A DNA stretch of 64,000 nucleotides from Hofstenia miamia (Eukaryota; Xenacoelomorpha; Acoela; Hofsteniidae). The notes under the pieces were generated by a model. It was given only the letters and a program-made list of their open reading frames with translations. It made no database searches and was not told the DNA's origin. Location of the stretch: positions 2,031,244 to 2,095,243 of the forward strand of contig CABFPE010000017.1 of NCBI GenBank assembly GCA_900660155.1, read 5' to 3'. The position numbers and the translations under genes are program-made. Numbering within the stretch: the first letter of the stretch is position 1; each line of letters begins with the position of its first letter. Shown here in pieces: positions 33,701-48,600 of this stretch.

Positions 33701-36700
33701 CCCCTCAGAAAAATAATTTGGTGTATTTTTAAATATAGCTACTTTGTTAAAGTTCGTAGGCTGCCAGATTGAAAAACAATAAAAGCGGCCGCCGAAATGT
33801 AAGTAGATATCACATGGGAAGTAAATTTATCAAGGAAACATGCATAAAACATATATACGATTATTATTCCCTTGTAGGTAACCACAAGGCGCGTATTAAA
33901 TGGGAAGCAAATGTCAATAAAGAATAGTTTGCCTACGAGAGAATGTATGTTCTTTTGACAGCAAATATAAGCACATTTATTTATTAGTCAATCGTAGAGC
34001 ATTGTCTAAACAGTTAAGAGCTAGACAAACACCAACATTCATGAGGCATATAAATCCGCAAAAACCCCTCTAAGATTACACATTTTAAGTTTATATCGTT
34101 TATTCCTCTCGTAAATATACCTTTGTGATCCCCAATCATAACGAGTACAGTCAAGAAGAGTCCCAACATAGCTTTTCCCTTTCCAAGTAATGTTGACAAC
34201 CAGAACACCTAAATATAGCCAAATATAAAATTAGTAAATAGAAGATATCAATTTCACCCATGGGAAAATAGCATTGGAGGATTTAAGACTTGCGATTTAT
34301 ACATTATTTTAGAAAACTAAACATATAGTCATGTACGATCATTAATCTAATTATCATCCATGTATTAATAAATACTTTTGAAACATGAACAAAATTAAAG
34401 GAAGAAATAACTGCGTAATAAACCCGTATTTTTTAAAGTATAAATAACTTATTTGACTGTAAATGTTATCACAGATTTAGGTTGAACGCGATTAGGCCGA
34501 TAGCACATGTTTGTATAGAATTGATTACATTTAGTGTTGTTTACACAATCAACTTGTTAGGAAATTTAGCAACAAAGATTTATAACCACGCAGTACGCAC
34601 CAATTACTTCAACCCCTTCTAAATTCTACACCAGACGTTAAACAGCGGGACGATATTTACATTTAGACCTTTTAAGTAGAGCATTAAAGTTGATGTACAC
34701 TTGAGCAACTCCCATACACACATATAATCAAATTACTACGTTAAATAAAATTTGTTTAACGGAACTATTCTAACCAAATGCGCTTTCTCACCCGTAAATG
34801 GTAGTGAGGCATTGACTATACATCACAAATTTCGCTTTATAAAGGCGTCCCTTAAAACCACTTTACATATAAATTTGCCGCAAAGGCGTGAGAAGTAAAA
34901 AACTTTTGAAAATGATTGCGAGGTTAGGACTGATACATGAACCTACGTGCAATTATGGACAACTATATACATGATGTTATAGAATATTGTGCAATACACT
35001 TTTTTATAAGAATTATTTTTACAGTAATCAAGGCTCAACCTTAAGATATATTTAAGAATCACCTATTTTAACGATCAAATATAATTCTAACGTTCAAAAG
35101 TATGCATTCATTATTTGAAAGGTAAAGATAATGCATCATTAGGCCAGGAAATTGTTTAAGTTTTGTGAATGAAAATTTTGACCTTTCAAATAATGGCACC
35201 GCAAATTAGCTATTATGAATATTATTTACCCTGAAGAAATTTAAGACTCATTTAAGAATATTTTCGGCTCCTAGTCACTGAATCATTAAGGCTTGGCTCG
35301 ATTTATATAATCTCATAAAAAGAGTGTATTAGTTATTATTATTAGTTATATTATGTGGCTTAGTTAAAATTCAAAACACTACAAAAAATTATTGAGGTAC
35401 ACACTCACAAATTGGAATTTTTGAAAAGCTTAATGAAATTCTTACATACAATTTCTAAGAAAATTAAAGTTAAGAATCTAAGAAATGATTAGCTGCAAAT
35501 CCTAAACATCTTAACATTAAACAGCCTGGGAATTTTTGAAAATTTTTCATGATCCTATAAAAATTTTTTAAACGCTTATAGCTCAAAAACTATTAAGGGT
35601 GTGCTCAATCTGAAAGCATTACATGATAGAGGAGAGTCGCTTCTTTTTTTCGTTCAAAATCCGCGAGCTGGCTCAGTTTTACCGGGAGGTGCCCTTGCGC
35701 TAAGCCTCCGGTCGCAGGGCCCTTCGGAGTAACGTCCTCCGACTTTGCGCACGACACGCCTCTATGTTTGGAATATCTTTGCACATATCAGGAAACAGCC
35801 AAAGTTCGTCCATTGGCTCAAAACCTTTTAAATACACGAACACTAAGTATAGAGAGAATTTAAATCTTTTTCAAATATTTGAAATTTTCAAAGAAAACTT
35901 GTTAATCTTTTCAACAACCTCTGCCTGCCACAGCAATACGATTTAACAGAATTTTCAACAATGCATTAAATTATGATGCCCAATAGACCTACCCATGGCC
36001 CAAGATTTTCAAATTTGGAAATTCTTTGTAAATATGGAAAAACGGTTTGGAAATTCTTTATAAAGATGGAAAGACATTTTGTCCTTTAAAAAGGACGCCA
36101 GGCTGTTTAAGGTTAAACCAATAAGATCAATTTATTACTAGTTATAGATATAACATTCCTAAGCAATACATGATGAATGATTTGATATTTCTGCGAATGA
36201 ACTGCCTTTTTATATGTCAATTACTTTTAGTTTGCGATGTTTATAAAACGTGAGATTTCCGTGTGGAAATGAAATGGTAAATTTAAAAGCTTTAACTCTA
36301 AAAAGTAGTAAACTGGAAATATGAGAAAATGGAGGGAAAGTATAAAAGAAAGACGTGATGCATGACTGTTGTCATGAAAAATATGGAGGTTAGATTAATA
36401 GCCTCGTAAATGATCACATTACTCTTCAATTGTCACTGAAAGTTGAACAAGACAAAATGTAAATTGAAATTATTGCTAATTTCCATTTTAGCAATCCAGC
36501 ATGTTGTATAATTATTTTCCAATGTTTGGTTCCATTAACAAAATGAATGTGGCTTCCAATTTGACAAAGACACGTATTGATAGCGTGACATTATGGTGAC
36601 GCATTTACTTAAATTGAATAAATAATTAATTAGACATCGCTAAAAGTATCTATTATTTTATAATCAAATTTAAACAATGTATTTACAATTTCTAAAAAAG

Positions 36701-39576
36701 CAAACAGTTTATACATATTTAGTATCCATAACAATATTCCACTTAAGAACATAATTAAATCAATCCGAATTTCAGTAAATACTCATTATATATTATATAT
36801 AAACTCCCTTTATTCGGGTCAAATAAAATAAAGATACTTGGATCAGCTTGCATTTCAACCCAACAATATATCAGTGATATTTTATAGTATGCTTAGCATG
36901 CTAAAAACAATACTATTTACAAAAGAACTGTAAGCTGAAACGAGAGCAAATTATTGAAACATTTTACATATTTTAGCAAGAGCATTTCTCAGAATACGTT
37001 TTTCATAAAATTATTATCTTCTATGAAAGATTTTTGCATCGATTTATAAATTGAAGGTGAAAATCAACTGATTTTTAATGACGTTCACTCAAGTTTGAAA
37101 AAAAATGGTGGTTAAGCCCTTAAGATATAAGCAGCGTATACTATTCAGTCTACCTAACTGCTACACTGATGAAAAATCAATTTTATCTAAAATTCAACAA
37201 GTATTTTATAAGTAGTTTAATAAAGTGGTGGTAAGATGACAATAGAAAATGTTATATTTAAAAATATAGCACTGCCACAATATCTCGCCAAGTGGTATTT
37301 TTGCTACTGACAGTAATCACTTGGCATAAAACAAAACCAGGAAAGTGTAATTGCTTTACGAAAAACAGCGACTAAATCATTTCTCTTAAAATATTGGAAA
37401 GAGTGAGCGAGAGAAATTTACATAATTTAGAAATGTAATCCTTATTTGTGGAAACGTAATCTATTAGTGAATTGTCATCTAGTTTCCGTCGCCTTTATCC
37501 TCCAAGATTAAACTAACTCTCAAAGGACAGTTTCCTGTCAGCCATAAAAATGAATACTCCCGCCAATTTTATATGAGCTAATGATTATATATAATCATAA
37601 TTATTATTCCACTATTGCGAAACTCACTTGGCTAACAAAACATCTAAAGATCATCTGTAAAAAAGCAACTGGTATTTACTTGACGGTTATCCCCTGCTTC
37701 TCCATCATACATAGAAATTTAAAATAAGGTGATTGATAAATAATTAGAGCACGAATTCAATTCATCTCAATTTAAATGAATGTTTTTCCAGCAACCTCAC
37801 ATTGACGAAATCAACCATTCAAAAAATAAATTGAAATTAGCTTAAAGAACGAATGCTTTTAGCTTTAAAATTGTTCTCAAACGAAATCTTCAAAAGGTTT
37901 AGTTAATGTCAATTGTTCAAACTTCACTCAGCACATTTGTTTCAAAAAGTATTTTTAAAGGATTTTTAAACATGCTTGTCATTAGCTAAATAAAGGCCTT
38001 TAAAAAAGCGATACATAGCTACTAAAAGCAGTTTTTAAATAAGTTGAACAGGTTTTAAGTTGGTATTTCTCAAAATTTAAGCACAGATTTGAGCATCCGA
38101 TTTCCTTAACCCCTGTCAGGTAGAATTTTTGGGGCTCCTCGATACTGGAGGAGGACTTCCTTCTTTACCTAAATCTGAATTGGATCGTGATAGTTAAAAG
38201 GAACTCTCCACAAATGTTCCTCATATCCTAAATATCAAATCCGATAGTTCAGAAATTTCATGACGTCATCAAACACCCAAAAACTTGACTTTTTTTGAAA
38301 TCAATTAAATATTGGTTTTAAATCGAATACATAATTTCGGGTTACATTACTCATTTTTTCATTTTTCACACTAATAGTAATAACAACAATAACAAGAAAC
38401 ATAAAAAAACAATATCTTGCCTAAAATGAGCTGATGTTTAGACAAAAAATTTTAGGGGCATGCACCCTAATAAAAGTTCAAAAAGTCACCAAGTCTTATA
38501 CCTACAGCTCTACAACCTTTGGATCAATCAAAAACAAAAAACGGAAGACATCTACCAGGTCGAATAGTGTTAAAATATGCAGCGCCAACTTATGTTAAGG
38601 TCTTTTATAAAACCAAATAATGTTGTCCTAAATTTTTCTAGAAATCATGAGATATGTACGCATCTATTCGTGAACAGGCTCGAGCATTTGTGCTAAAGTG
38701 TAGCTGAAGTACTTGAAAAAGTTCACGATTTTTCATCGAAAATACTATTTTTTAAAACACTTTTAAAATTCTCACCATTCCTAAAGGCCATGGGAGGAAC
38801 AAGTAATGTTAACTTTTTTATGTAGATAGACCACTCAAACCCATTGAGGCGTGTCGTACCCAAAGTTAAAGATCGCATTGCTGAGGATTAAATATGAATC
38901 CAATTCTCTATCTTGGTGTTTTGAGATGTTCGAAATCTTTAAGTGTTACAAGTGTTAAAAAATTTTCGAATAAAATCAAAAAAATCTAGAGGGTAATATT
39001 GCCGCAGACAGACAGGAGATGGGACTCAATCCCTTCGACCAACTCTATACCTACAGCGAATGATGATAGATGTATATCAATATAAAAGAATAATGTAATC
39101 TATTTCTCTAAAACCGCAATAAAGCCCACTAACATCGACGTGCGGTTCTATGGAATTATAATTTTTTAAATTATACATGTTAAGTTAGATTCTAAAGCAA
39201 AACGACAGAGCATTTTCAAAATGCGCTACTCGTTAAAATGCACCCGTTTCGATTGAAAACAATTCAGTCAATTCTAACGTTAAATTCAAGTGGTTTTATT
39301 GTAATAACTTCAAAGCTTTCAATTGTCATGTTTTGACACAAAGCGTCTTAACGAACGAATTGTTTTAAGATATTTTCAGACTAATTTCACACTAAACTTC
39401 AAACATTTTGGCAGATAAGTTGCGATTCTCGCTAGAAGGCCTTGAATATTGGTATGTATAGTAATATGGACGAACTCCTCATTTCCTTCGATTAATAAAA
39501 AGATGCTACTCAAATCTTTCATTTTGACAACAGTTAAATTTTACTAAAGTAAAAATTACAAATTGGAATTTTCCTA

Positions 39577-39626
<50 letters not shown>

Positions 39627-42600
39627 GAGTCGATGAACGTGAAATTAATTTCATAGTACCACATATTCTTAGCTACGTTTGGGTAGTGTAATTTAAAATA
39701 GGCAACGATTAACTAATTTTTTCATTTTTATAAGAATGTTGATTGACAAATTGACTAGGATCAGGTTTTTTAAAATATTATAAACATGAACATCTCCACT
39801 TCAAAAATCTATTGCATTCCAGACATTTTTAAATACTTGAAATATACTAAAGCAAAGCAAACTTCAATCATGAGAAAAACTACCCAACTAAACTTGGAAC
39901 CATTTAAGTTTTTACGGATGACCAGTAAATTCATGCTCACCTTATCATAGAACCTGAGGAAGTCAGGATAACCTAAAAACTTCCCTTTCGCTGATCACTC
40001 ATGCAAATTCAAACTAAATGCGACTGCAATTTATGAACATTTTACAGTCAAACTATATAACTTCTATTTTTTAATATATTTTTTAAAATATTTTCACGGT
40101 TTGAATTGGAAATTGCAAAGCCTCTAACCATAAAAATTAAATAAAGTCAAGCACAAAATATGTCAAAGGCCCGAAGCGCTAATTCCCTCAAAGTGGAATT
40201 ACTGATTGATATTAGGTGTAGTACATTAAGTATTTTAACATAAAACCCAATCCATTGTTATCCCTGTATACAGGAATTGATTTTCAATGAAGTATTTATT
40301 TAAGTGAATTTAGTGCACAAAAATGCGCATTATAGCTACTCCTTTATTCTTAAGCAAAAACTAATAAAAACTATAAGCCGCAATGACATTTAAAAAGAGT
40401 TCAAAGTAAACGAGAATGAAGTATAAGTTCTTAAAGCAAATGCAAAAAGAGCGGCGTTTTTAGAAGTGTCTGTATTAGCTGATTATTATTATATATTGCT
40501 TTCACGTTAGATTTCAATGACATTGTGTTTGAAGAAAACAATTTATCTCCCGCCAATTGTATTAGATTAAACAACGAATTTAATATTAAAATCTCGTCGC
40601 AGATGAATATAGAAAGAGATTAATTAACAATATACGACATGCTTTACAGATAATAATTGAAGCCAATAGTAAGCAAAAAATTTAACAATAACAATGAATG
40701 GAGTTCGAAAACATTAATTTTAAATAAAATTATGTAGCTACTTAAAAACTAAGCAACACGAAGGCCGAATATGTTAGAAGCTAATTTGTTAAAAATGACT
40801 AAATAATGGTGAAAATAAGAGTTTTCTTTTTCAAATAATTGTCTAATTTAAAATTGGAATTACTCAAATAAAAATAAAATCACAATCTGCCAGTTTCACG
40901 AATGAAAGACGAACTAGCCCAGGGAAATGTCGCGCGCTAATAGGAAAGAATTAATGGCTTCATCAGAGCTCCTTGTGGATTTTCAACAAAGTGGTCACTA
41001 CTGGTAATTTGAATCAGCGCGAAAAAAAGATAATAGAGGCCGTCATTTAGAAAGGGAAAAAAGTGTTTTCATGCGCGCAAAGCGATTCACTACATATTTT
41101 TTTAATAAGTTTTAGGAAAAGTATAATTGCACCAACACCGAAACAATTCAGTAAGAATTAAATTGAAACCTATTAAAAATAAATTCAAATCGAGAAGAAG
41201 CCTATCAATGCTCAATGGTGAATAATTAATAAACATGAAACATATTGCAAATTATATAAAATGACGCAATGAAATTGTAAATAATTTATTTGAATGCAAA
41301 TGGTCAAGATATAGCTGTGAAATTCAGATAATGTTTCCCGCGCAAACAGACAGTTTTCTCTATTAACTCACTATACAAAGTATTTTGTTACAATATTAAT
41401 GGCACACTCATCTTTACTAGTCCTTTTATTTTAATAAAAAACTCTTAATCTGTTCACAAAAAACATTTCATAAAAAATTTAATCAAATATTTTAGAATTG
41501 TGAAATCTATTAAATTTCTCATCTACCATTAATTTACATAAATGTAGATTGTCAATAACACAATTTCAGGGGAAGCGGTTGAAGGTCGTGAAACTTATGA
41601 AGTATACTGCATTACATAATTAAAACATTTCAAAGTAATATCATTAGTAGGAATATAAAGAAAAATTTCTAAAAAACACTTGCATATTTAATTCCCATTT
41701 AAATTTGAACACTATAGATGTATTTATAGTGTGACATCTGTGATGGTGAAATACTAGTAACTAGGAGGAGTTACGTCCTAGCTCAAGGTTCTTATCAAAA
41801 TTCTATACTCTAAAAACAAATGCTCGTAAAAAGTGTTACTATATCGAAGTTAATTTTTCAATTATTTAAAACATAGGTCGTTGCAGAGGCGCGTTTAGGA
41901 TTTTAAAAATGGGGGGCCGACACCCATTTTTTACAGAAAAAATGTTAAAAAGTTTTTTGAACAAAAGTAGGCTTACACAAAATGCAATTGTCTGTTTTTA
42001 GCAGAAATCGATTGATAACATCTTGAATTAAAGTGAACTATTTTCAATTTTGAGTAAAACAGATCATTTTTCTTAAATACTGAACAGCTGGTCCCAAAGT
42101 GGTGGTGGCGGTCGACCCCCTGCCCCCTAAGCGCACCACTGGGTCGTTGGAAGACAGACTTCTAAAAAATCAATTGGAAAACAATTCTTCAAGAAAAGGT
42201 GTTTGAGTTTTAATAATTAATATGTGCTAGTTATAGTTAGCAAGTACACAAACCTTTCAGAAAATAGATTTAAAAATCTGTTGAAATGCAATTACATTGA
42301 TGAAATTCATATAAAATAGTGATGTGATAACAAATCAATATTTCTGATGCTTAAAGTGGATTCATTAAAACTATACTAAAGTTTTCACTTTGAATTAAAT
42401 TTTTTTGTTACATTTTACATAAAATCTGTATTTATGGAGATATATTTTAGAGGAAACCTAGGGCACGGGAAAATCATGGAAATTTAATTCTGCTGAAAAA
42501 TTTGAATTCATAATACAGAAAATGAAAAATGATTATTATAATGTTAATCACTGCAAAAATAATGTGTCTTTTGGCCAGAGCCATAAAAATATTTACTATA

Positions 42601-45600
42601 ATATTGATCTCTAACAAAAAATCTGTGCGATAATAGGTGTTAGAAACCAGAAACTAAATTGCGGTTGATGACCAGGTGGCGGAAGAACATGTATTTTAAT
42701 AACGTAAATTCTTTATTAATTTAATTCTCTTAGAGCAACTCTCACACTCAACTTGAACTCACTGGAATGATATTGAAAATGTATTTGTAAAATCTATAAA
42801 TAATAATGGTGACAAGGAGAGAAAGAGAAATATAAATTAGCCTCATACGCGGAGTTAGTTTAATATGTATATAATTTACGACATGGGATTGCAAAAATCC
42901 AATTTAAAAGTAGATTGAGAGAAACAACAGCTGTGAATTTCTAATAGGGAAATTGCCGTAGTTTCCGTTCTTTCAGTCGCAAGTACATTTACTTTAATCA
43001 ATATTTTGAATTAACAACTGCTCATCGCGGTTAGGAGGAAGTTTAGATCGCTTCAACACCATTCTCAACAGACAAGGGTGTTGATGTCATACATAACATT
43101 TTTTAAAGAATTCGTCTGTGCAACATATGCGAATGTAACATTGAATCGAATAGACAGGGAATAAAATAGAGATATAGTTTATGATTCTTTTACTAATGTA
43201 AAAAAGCCTGAAATTAATCTCTTCTTCATACAAATAAATTTTAGGTTTAATATGTTATATAGTTCAATGCCGATAATTCTATAGCCTTGATAACTCCGAA
43301 CCCCCAAGAACCCGAGCAAACAAAGCTAATGCATTAGCTGAAGGAAATGACAAATTATATATTAGGGTCAATGAGTGACAGAGCCGCACATTATCGCGGC
43401 AAAAATGATTTAAGTCATAAATGTTTGCTTTGAGAAAAATAATATGTATTTAAAATAGCAAAACCCAGTTTAAAATAAGATAGTTCTTTGAATACTTATC
43501 TAATTTGGTTGAATTCCTATAGTATTTTGATGATATATATTTGCTTAATCAGTGAAAATTTGGCCAGCTTTTCAAAATTTTCGACTTAAATGACATTTGC
43601 ACTGCCGTGAAGATATTACAATTTTGTGTGTTGAGGTGTAAAAGAGATTGGGTGGGGATCAAGTCAATGCCAAACAGAAATCTGATTTGGACCGCTAGGC
43701 ATTTTTCCTTAATATTTTCTTTGCAGTTCTCTCTTCCAATAGCGAATCTTCCTTTTAATTAACATATTTAAATGGTACCATATTACATTGCATTGTTAGA
43801 AAACCGAAAGGAAACGAATATGGATTTCCTCGGCATTCGGTTTTCTCGTTCTCAATTCGTAATGAGAATAACACCTTTTTCAAATTTTTATTTCTCATTA
43901 AAGTTTCTAAGCAAGTCCAATGTAATTTTTAAATAGCAAACCGTATAATATTTCGAAGCTGTTTCAACAGCATTAGTATTTACGAAATACACATTTAGTC
44001 GTATTCTGATCTCTGCGTTGATTGGACGAAATTGCTGAATTTCCATTAAATATGTTAATCAAGCATTTAACAGAAGAAAAAGAAGAGCGTTTTAGCAAAA
44101 TGTCAAAACATATTTCAAGAAAAACAGAAACATGCAGACGAATTAAGTTCTAGTTTCTGCTTAGATCAATTCAATTACAGCAATTAATTAAATGTCATGC
44201 TTTTTGTATGCTTTCAAAGGAAATTTTGATATTGAGCTGGAGAGGCCGTAAATACCTTTAAAATTTTCTTCCTCAAATTGACAAAAATTCTAAACTTCCT
44301 ACCTTGCACGTGTGCTTAGACATGGACGCCTCGATAATTAGCTTAGATCTCGATCTCGATTGTCCGCTGCGCTCAAAATGAAAACCATGTAATAATAGCA
44401 ATTAAGATAATTTGACAGGAGAACATCTAATAAACGTAATCATTACGCATATCACCTTTCACAGTATGTTGCCATCGTAGATCTATTAAGTACCGGCACG
44501 TGTAGAGCTAGTTAAATGAGTACTCAAGTGTCAACTCATCTAGAACGCAAACAAGATTGGGCCATTGAGTTAATAGAAATATAGAGATTAACTCGGTGGT
44601 AAATTCAGGCTAGGAAACTTAACCACAGAACAATTTGATTTAAATAAGAAATCATTGAAGGCTTTTATATACAATTCAAGGTTTTGTATTAATTTGTATC
44701 ATTTACATTGCCTCGCCTGATGCATTCAAAGTTGAACGTTAGTAAGGTAGAAAAGATTTAGCATCATTATTCTTGGAAAAAATACATAACAAATATGTCA
44801 TAATTTAAACACTCATTTTATCAAAATTCTTTGTATAAGAACTACAAGGATCAAAGTGCTCAAAATTTAAGAAATATTTAAGAATTAACCCGAGGCTTAA
44901 AATATTAATTCAGATATTTATGGAAATCAAATATACCGGGACATTGGTAATTTTGTGTTTTTTATACTAATAATAATATTTTTCTATTTTTTGACCCATT
45001 CTAACATTCAAATGTAATTCAAACGTTCAATAGCATGCATTCATTAAGGAAATTTTTTAAACAATACTGCCTCTTAAGTTTTGTGTGAATGGAAATTTTG
45101 ACCTTTTCAATAAAGGTGCCTCCAATTAGCTATTATAAATATTATTTGACCTGCAGAAATTTAAGAACCATGTAAGAATATCTTCGGCTCATGTTGACTG
45201 AATCGTTAAGAATCATTAAGGCTTGGCTTGATTTATGTAATTCTTATAAAAAAAGTACGTGTAATTGTGAATAATCTCATATTGCAACATCGAATGTGAA
45301 ATGAACGATAGCTTTACATTCAGTGCTTACTTCCAACATGTCAACAAATTAAAATATTAATTCTAAACGTTCCTTAAAGTTTCTTATGTATTCAATGGAT
45401 TCTATCAATGCAGTGGTGAAACGTCACGTCAGCGCAGTGATGATTGAGATCATTCTTATGGTATTGCAAGCGATCCCAACAATACTTTAGCGATGACTTA
45501 TAGATTTTGCTCAACACTTTCTGTAAGATTGAGACATAATTCCCTTAACGATAGATATTAGTTACGGGAACACTCAATGCTGAAGTTTATCTCAAGTTCA

Positions 45601-48600
45601 ATAAGGAAACACTTCTCAGAGACAATGAAACGCTTCTAATGTGATGCTTTGAATTCTAATCTGATAGTACAACATTGATGATTTCGTATCGCAGACAGGA
45701 TGCTGGGCGTCACGATGCAATATTGAAAAATGTATTAAATCTGATGGAGTTTAGATTCGTTTTAACTTTCTAAAAAATATATAAAAAGATGCGCCATTGG
45801 CGCATGGAGACACCCATATTTTTGAAACCGAATGACACTGAAGCTAAATAACGGTTAATAATAACTGCCTAATTACTTATTTTAAGAAACGGGCAATCAG
45901 ATTTAAAGAACTATAATTAAGATAACAAAAGATTCGCCCACAAAGTAAGCTGTGTTTTAAAAAACATATTAAAGGCGATTCGAACAATATATGTATTTTG
46001 CTGCTAATTCAAACTCGCCCCAAAACAGTGAAATCGTCGATATAGCTTAAAATATCAATTGCCTACTACATTTGAAACATCAAACCATAATTCAACGAAT
46101 AAAACGCCAAGTGCATTTAAGGCAAAAGGTTTTTAAGTGAAAGAGAAATTGAGAAACATAACAGCAATCGTTTTATTTCGACTAAAGAATTTGATTGACA
46201 AGTATGTCAGCGAAACTTAAAATATATTTAAATAATTCAATCGTACACTGCAAGGAATTACTATCTTGCGTTTTTATTTGGAAGAATGAAATTATAAGTA
46301 TTAAAGCGGCTTTAGATTTGAGTGAATTAACGCATTTGATCATTAAATTAGAGTAAAAAATTACTTAACATTTAAGTTAACTTGAAAACCTATCAGAAAT
46401 GACCAGTGAAAAGAAACTTAGTTGAGTATTAACAAAAACAACAAGTTATGTATACCACTATTCTGTAGATACTAGTTACTTAATGCATTTGTGTGAAATA
46501 AATTATAAAAATATAAATTTGGCAGAATAGTTGTTCGACTTAAAATTATGGCATTCTTCGAAATTTAATTAGACAACACAAAATTAAAACAATTCGCACC
46601 TTAAATACATTTTTTGAGTAACCTAGAGGGAAGACTTTAGAGGCAATTAAGACGATTATTTTATCCTTAGCCCATTTCACAAAAAGAAAAATCACTTGCC
46701 ACTGAAAATAATTACGGTTTTTAATAAAATTTGGAAATGTAAGAATTAAATATATACGCAGTTGAAAGGAAAGCTGTTAATAATTTAGTGCTAATACAAA
46801 GCTTTGAGAGGAGAAATAAAACAAAAAAGAACAATCATGAAATCAAATCAAGTTCTGCTTAAAAATAAAGCGAAATGAAGAAGACCATGTAAGTTCGTAT
46901 AAAACTAAATATATTTATCAAAATTGGCGGGAAAAGACTAATCAAAGAAAATAGTAAAAACTAAATCGTTGAAGCGGATGAAAATTAAATTATAATAATC
47001 AATTAATTCTCAGAGGACGATATGCGAACTAAGATGATTAAATGTTATTATAGCCTCGGGAACAGACTCGCCTATTAGCTGTAAAATACTTCTTTTGTTA
47101 AATTAAAATGAAAGATCTCCCTTGGAAATATTCATCTCATAAAATTCGAAGAAAGCTAAATAAAATCCAATTTGCAATGGAGTTTTATCAAAATATAGCA
47201 CATTGCCGACAGAAAAAGAATGATTCTACTGATTTCCTATTCAAAAGGTGGAAATTCCATTGCAATAATTTCATAAGAAATATCATATATCATAAACATG
47301 TCATGAATTCCTATATTCAAAAATGGCTATTCGCAGGTATGCAGCCGAACGCAAAAGGTGATACTTCTATGGCTTATTCTGCTTATGCTAAAATACTTGG
47401 AAAATCAATTTTAAAGCAGCAGCAAAAACCAATTAAATTCAGAAACATTAACAAATGCATCCACACTTGACTGGGGAATATATTTGCAGCGAAACCTAAA
47501 TTGTATTAAGAATGCATAGTAATTGTGATACTAGTTGACGCCATATCTCATTCATATTAATTTAAATTGATGACCAATTCAATCTCTTCTTTTAACATGG
47601 CCAGTTTCCGTGAGCTGAGTTAAAAATAGGTCAAATGTTCACCTCATTAATTGCAATCTCTTTCGTCTTTAATCGTAACAAATGTCCATTTGTTATACAT
47701 TAGAGTAGTGCATTTGCAAATTATGGTTTATAACCTTAAACAAATGCTAATAATAGAATTCGATTATATTAGAAAACGGCATGCGAACGAATTAGCTCAC
47801 TTTTGTTATTGAATTGTAAGCAGCATTTGTCATTGATATAATGTCACAATGTATTTTTGCATATAGTGTCCTGATTGCAAGAAACCGGACACGATTTTAT
47901 CAGAAGTGAGGGTAAACTTAATTTTTTAACGCGAATTCAAAATATGGGAAATTTCTTCCCATCGAATACCACTGTTTAGAGCTTAAAAAACTTCTCAATA
48001 CTCATTGTGAATTATGACAAAAGTGTTAAAGGTTTAACGTTTTCACACATTTCAGAAATATATTGGACCCGAACACACGTCTAGCGAAAAATTCATACAA
48101 ATTGCGAAGAGACTTTGTATAGCTGTTAATTGAAACAAAATTATAATTTGCTAAGTGAAGGTATTACATATATAAAATTTGTCATTTTTAAAAATATTGT
48201 TACAACAATGGCGGGTAATTCAAAAGATTTGCGTAATGTTTGAAATAAACTAAAGGCTAAAACACGTGCATGTTATGATATGATCTTCATAAAGAAATAT
48301 TAAAAAGTCAATAAAGCTTTCAGCAAAGTTGAATATTTATTCAAGATAATTGCATGTAAACATGCGTGACAAATAAGTTTATTAATATGGTGAATAATCA
48401 CGATTAATTTTATCTCGAAATGCCAAGTAATCTAAGATAGCGCTGCATGAATAAACTATAAACAAACCTTCTTCGCTTTCGTTCCAAACTACGCCCTCGA
48501 GGTTGACGTGGGTGCCCGGTTCACAAGGGCCCAAGTGTTCGGGTTCAGTTTGCATTCCAGCTGGTTCAACCTGAATCCCCAAATCCAATCGCTTGCGCTT

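Larger units (their letters stand above)
34209..48467. other. sbb: 14.3-kb sbb intron
   Basis: The intron between the CEPGT exon and the LLDCTR exon. It contains a dispersed repeat pair (35041 and 44869), a GC-richer repeat (35540-36110) with an inverted relative near 38840, a TA microsatellite, a well-defined hAT MITE (41884-42141) and a plus-strand ORF of 120 codons (47108). The rest is AT-rich without recognisable content. Long introns of this kind in transcription-cofactor genes often hold enhancers, but I see no definable site. Confidence 0.8.

Noticed and set aside
34014-34208. 64-codon minus-strand frame over exon D
   Set aside because: Wrong frame. The phase set by both neighbouring exons gives the conserved [10 protein letters not shown] reading instead.
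35690-35765. Possible tRNA or tRNA-derived SINE head in a GC-rich patch
   Set aside because: Some A-box-like bases are present (TGGCTCAGTTTT), but no convincing B box or cloverleaf could be drawn.
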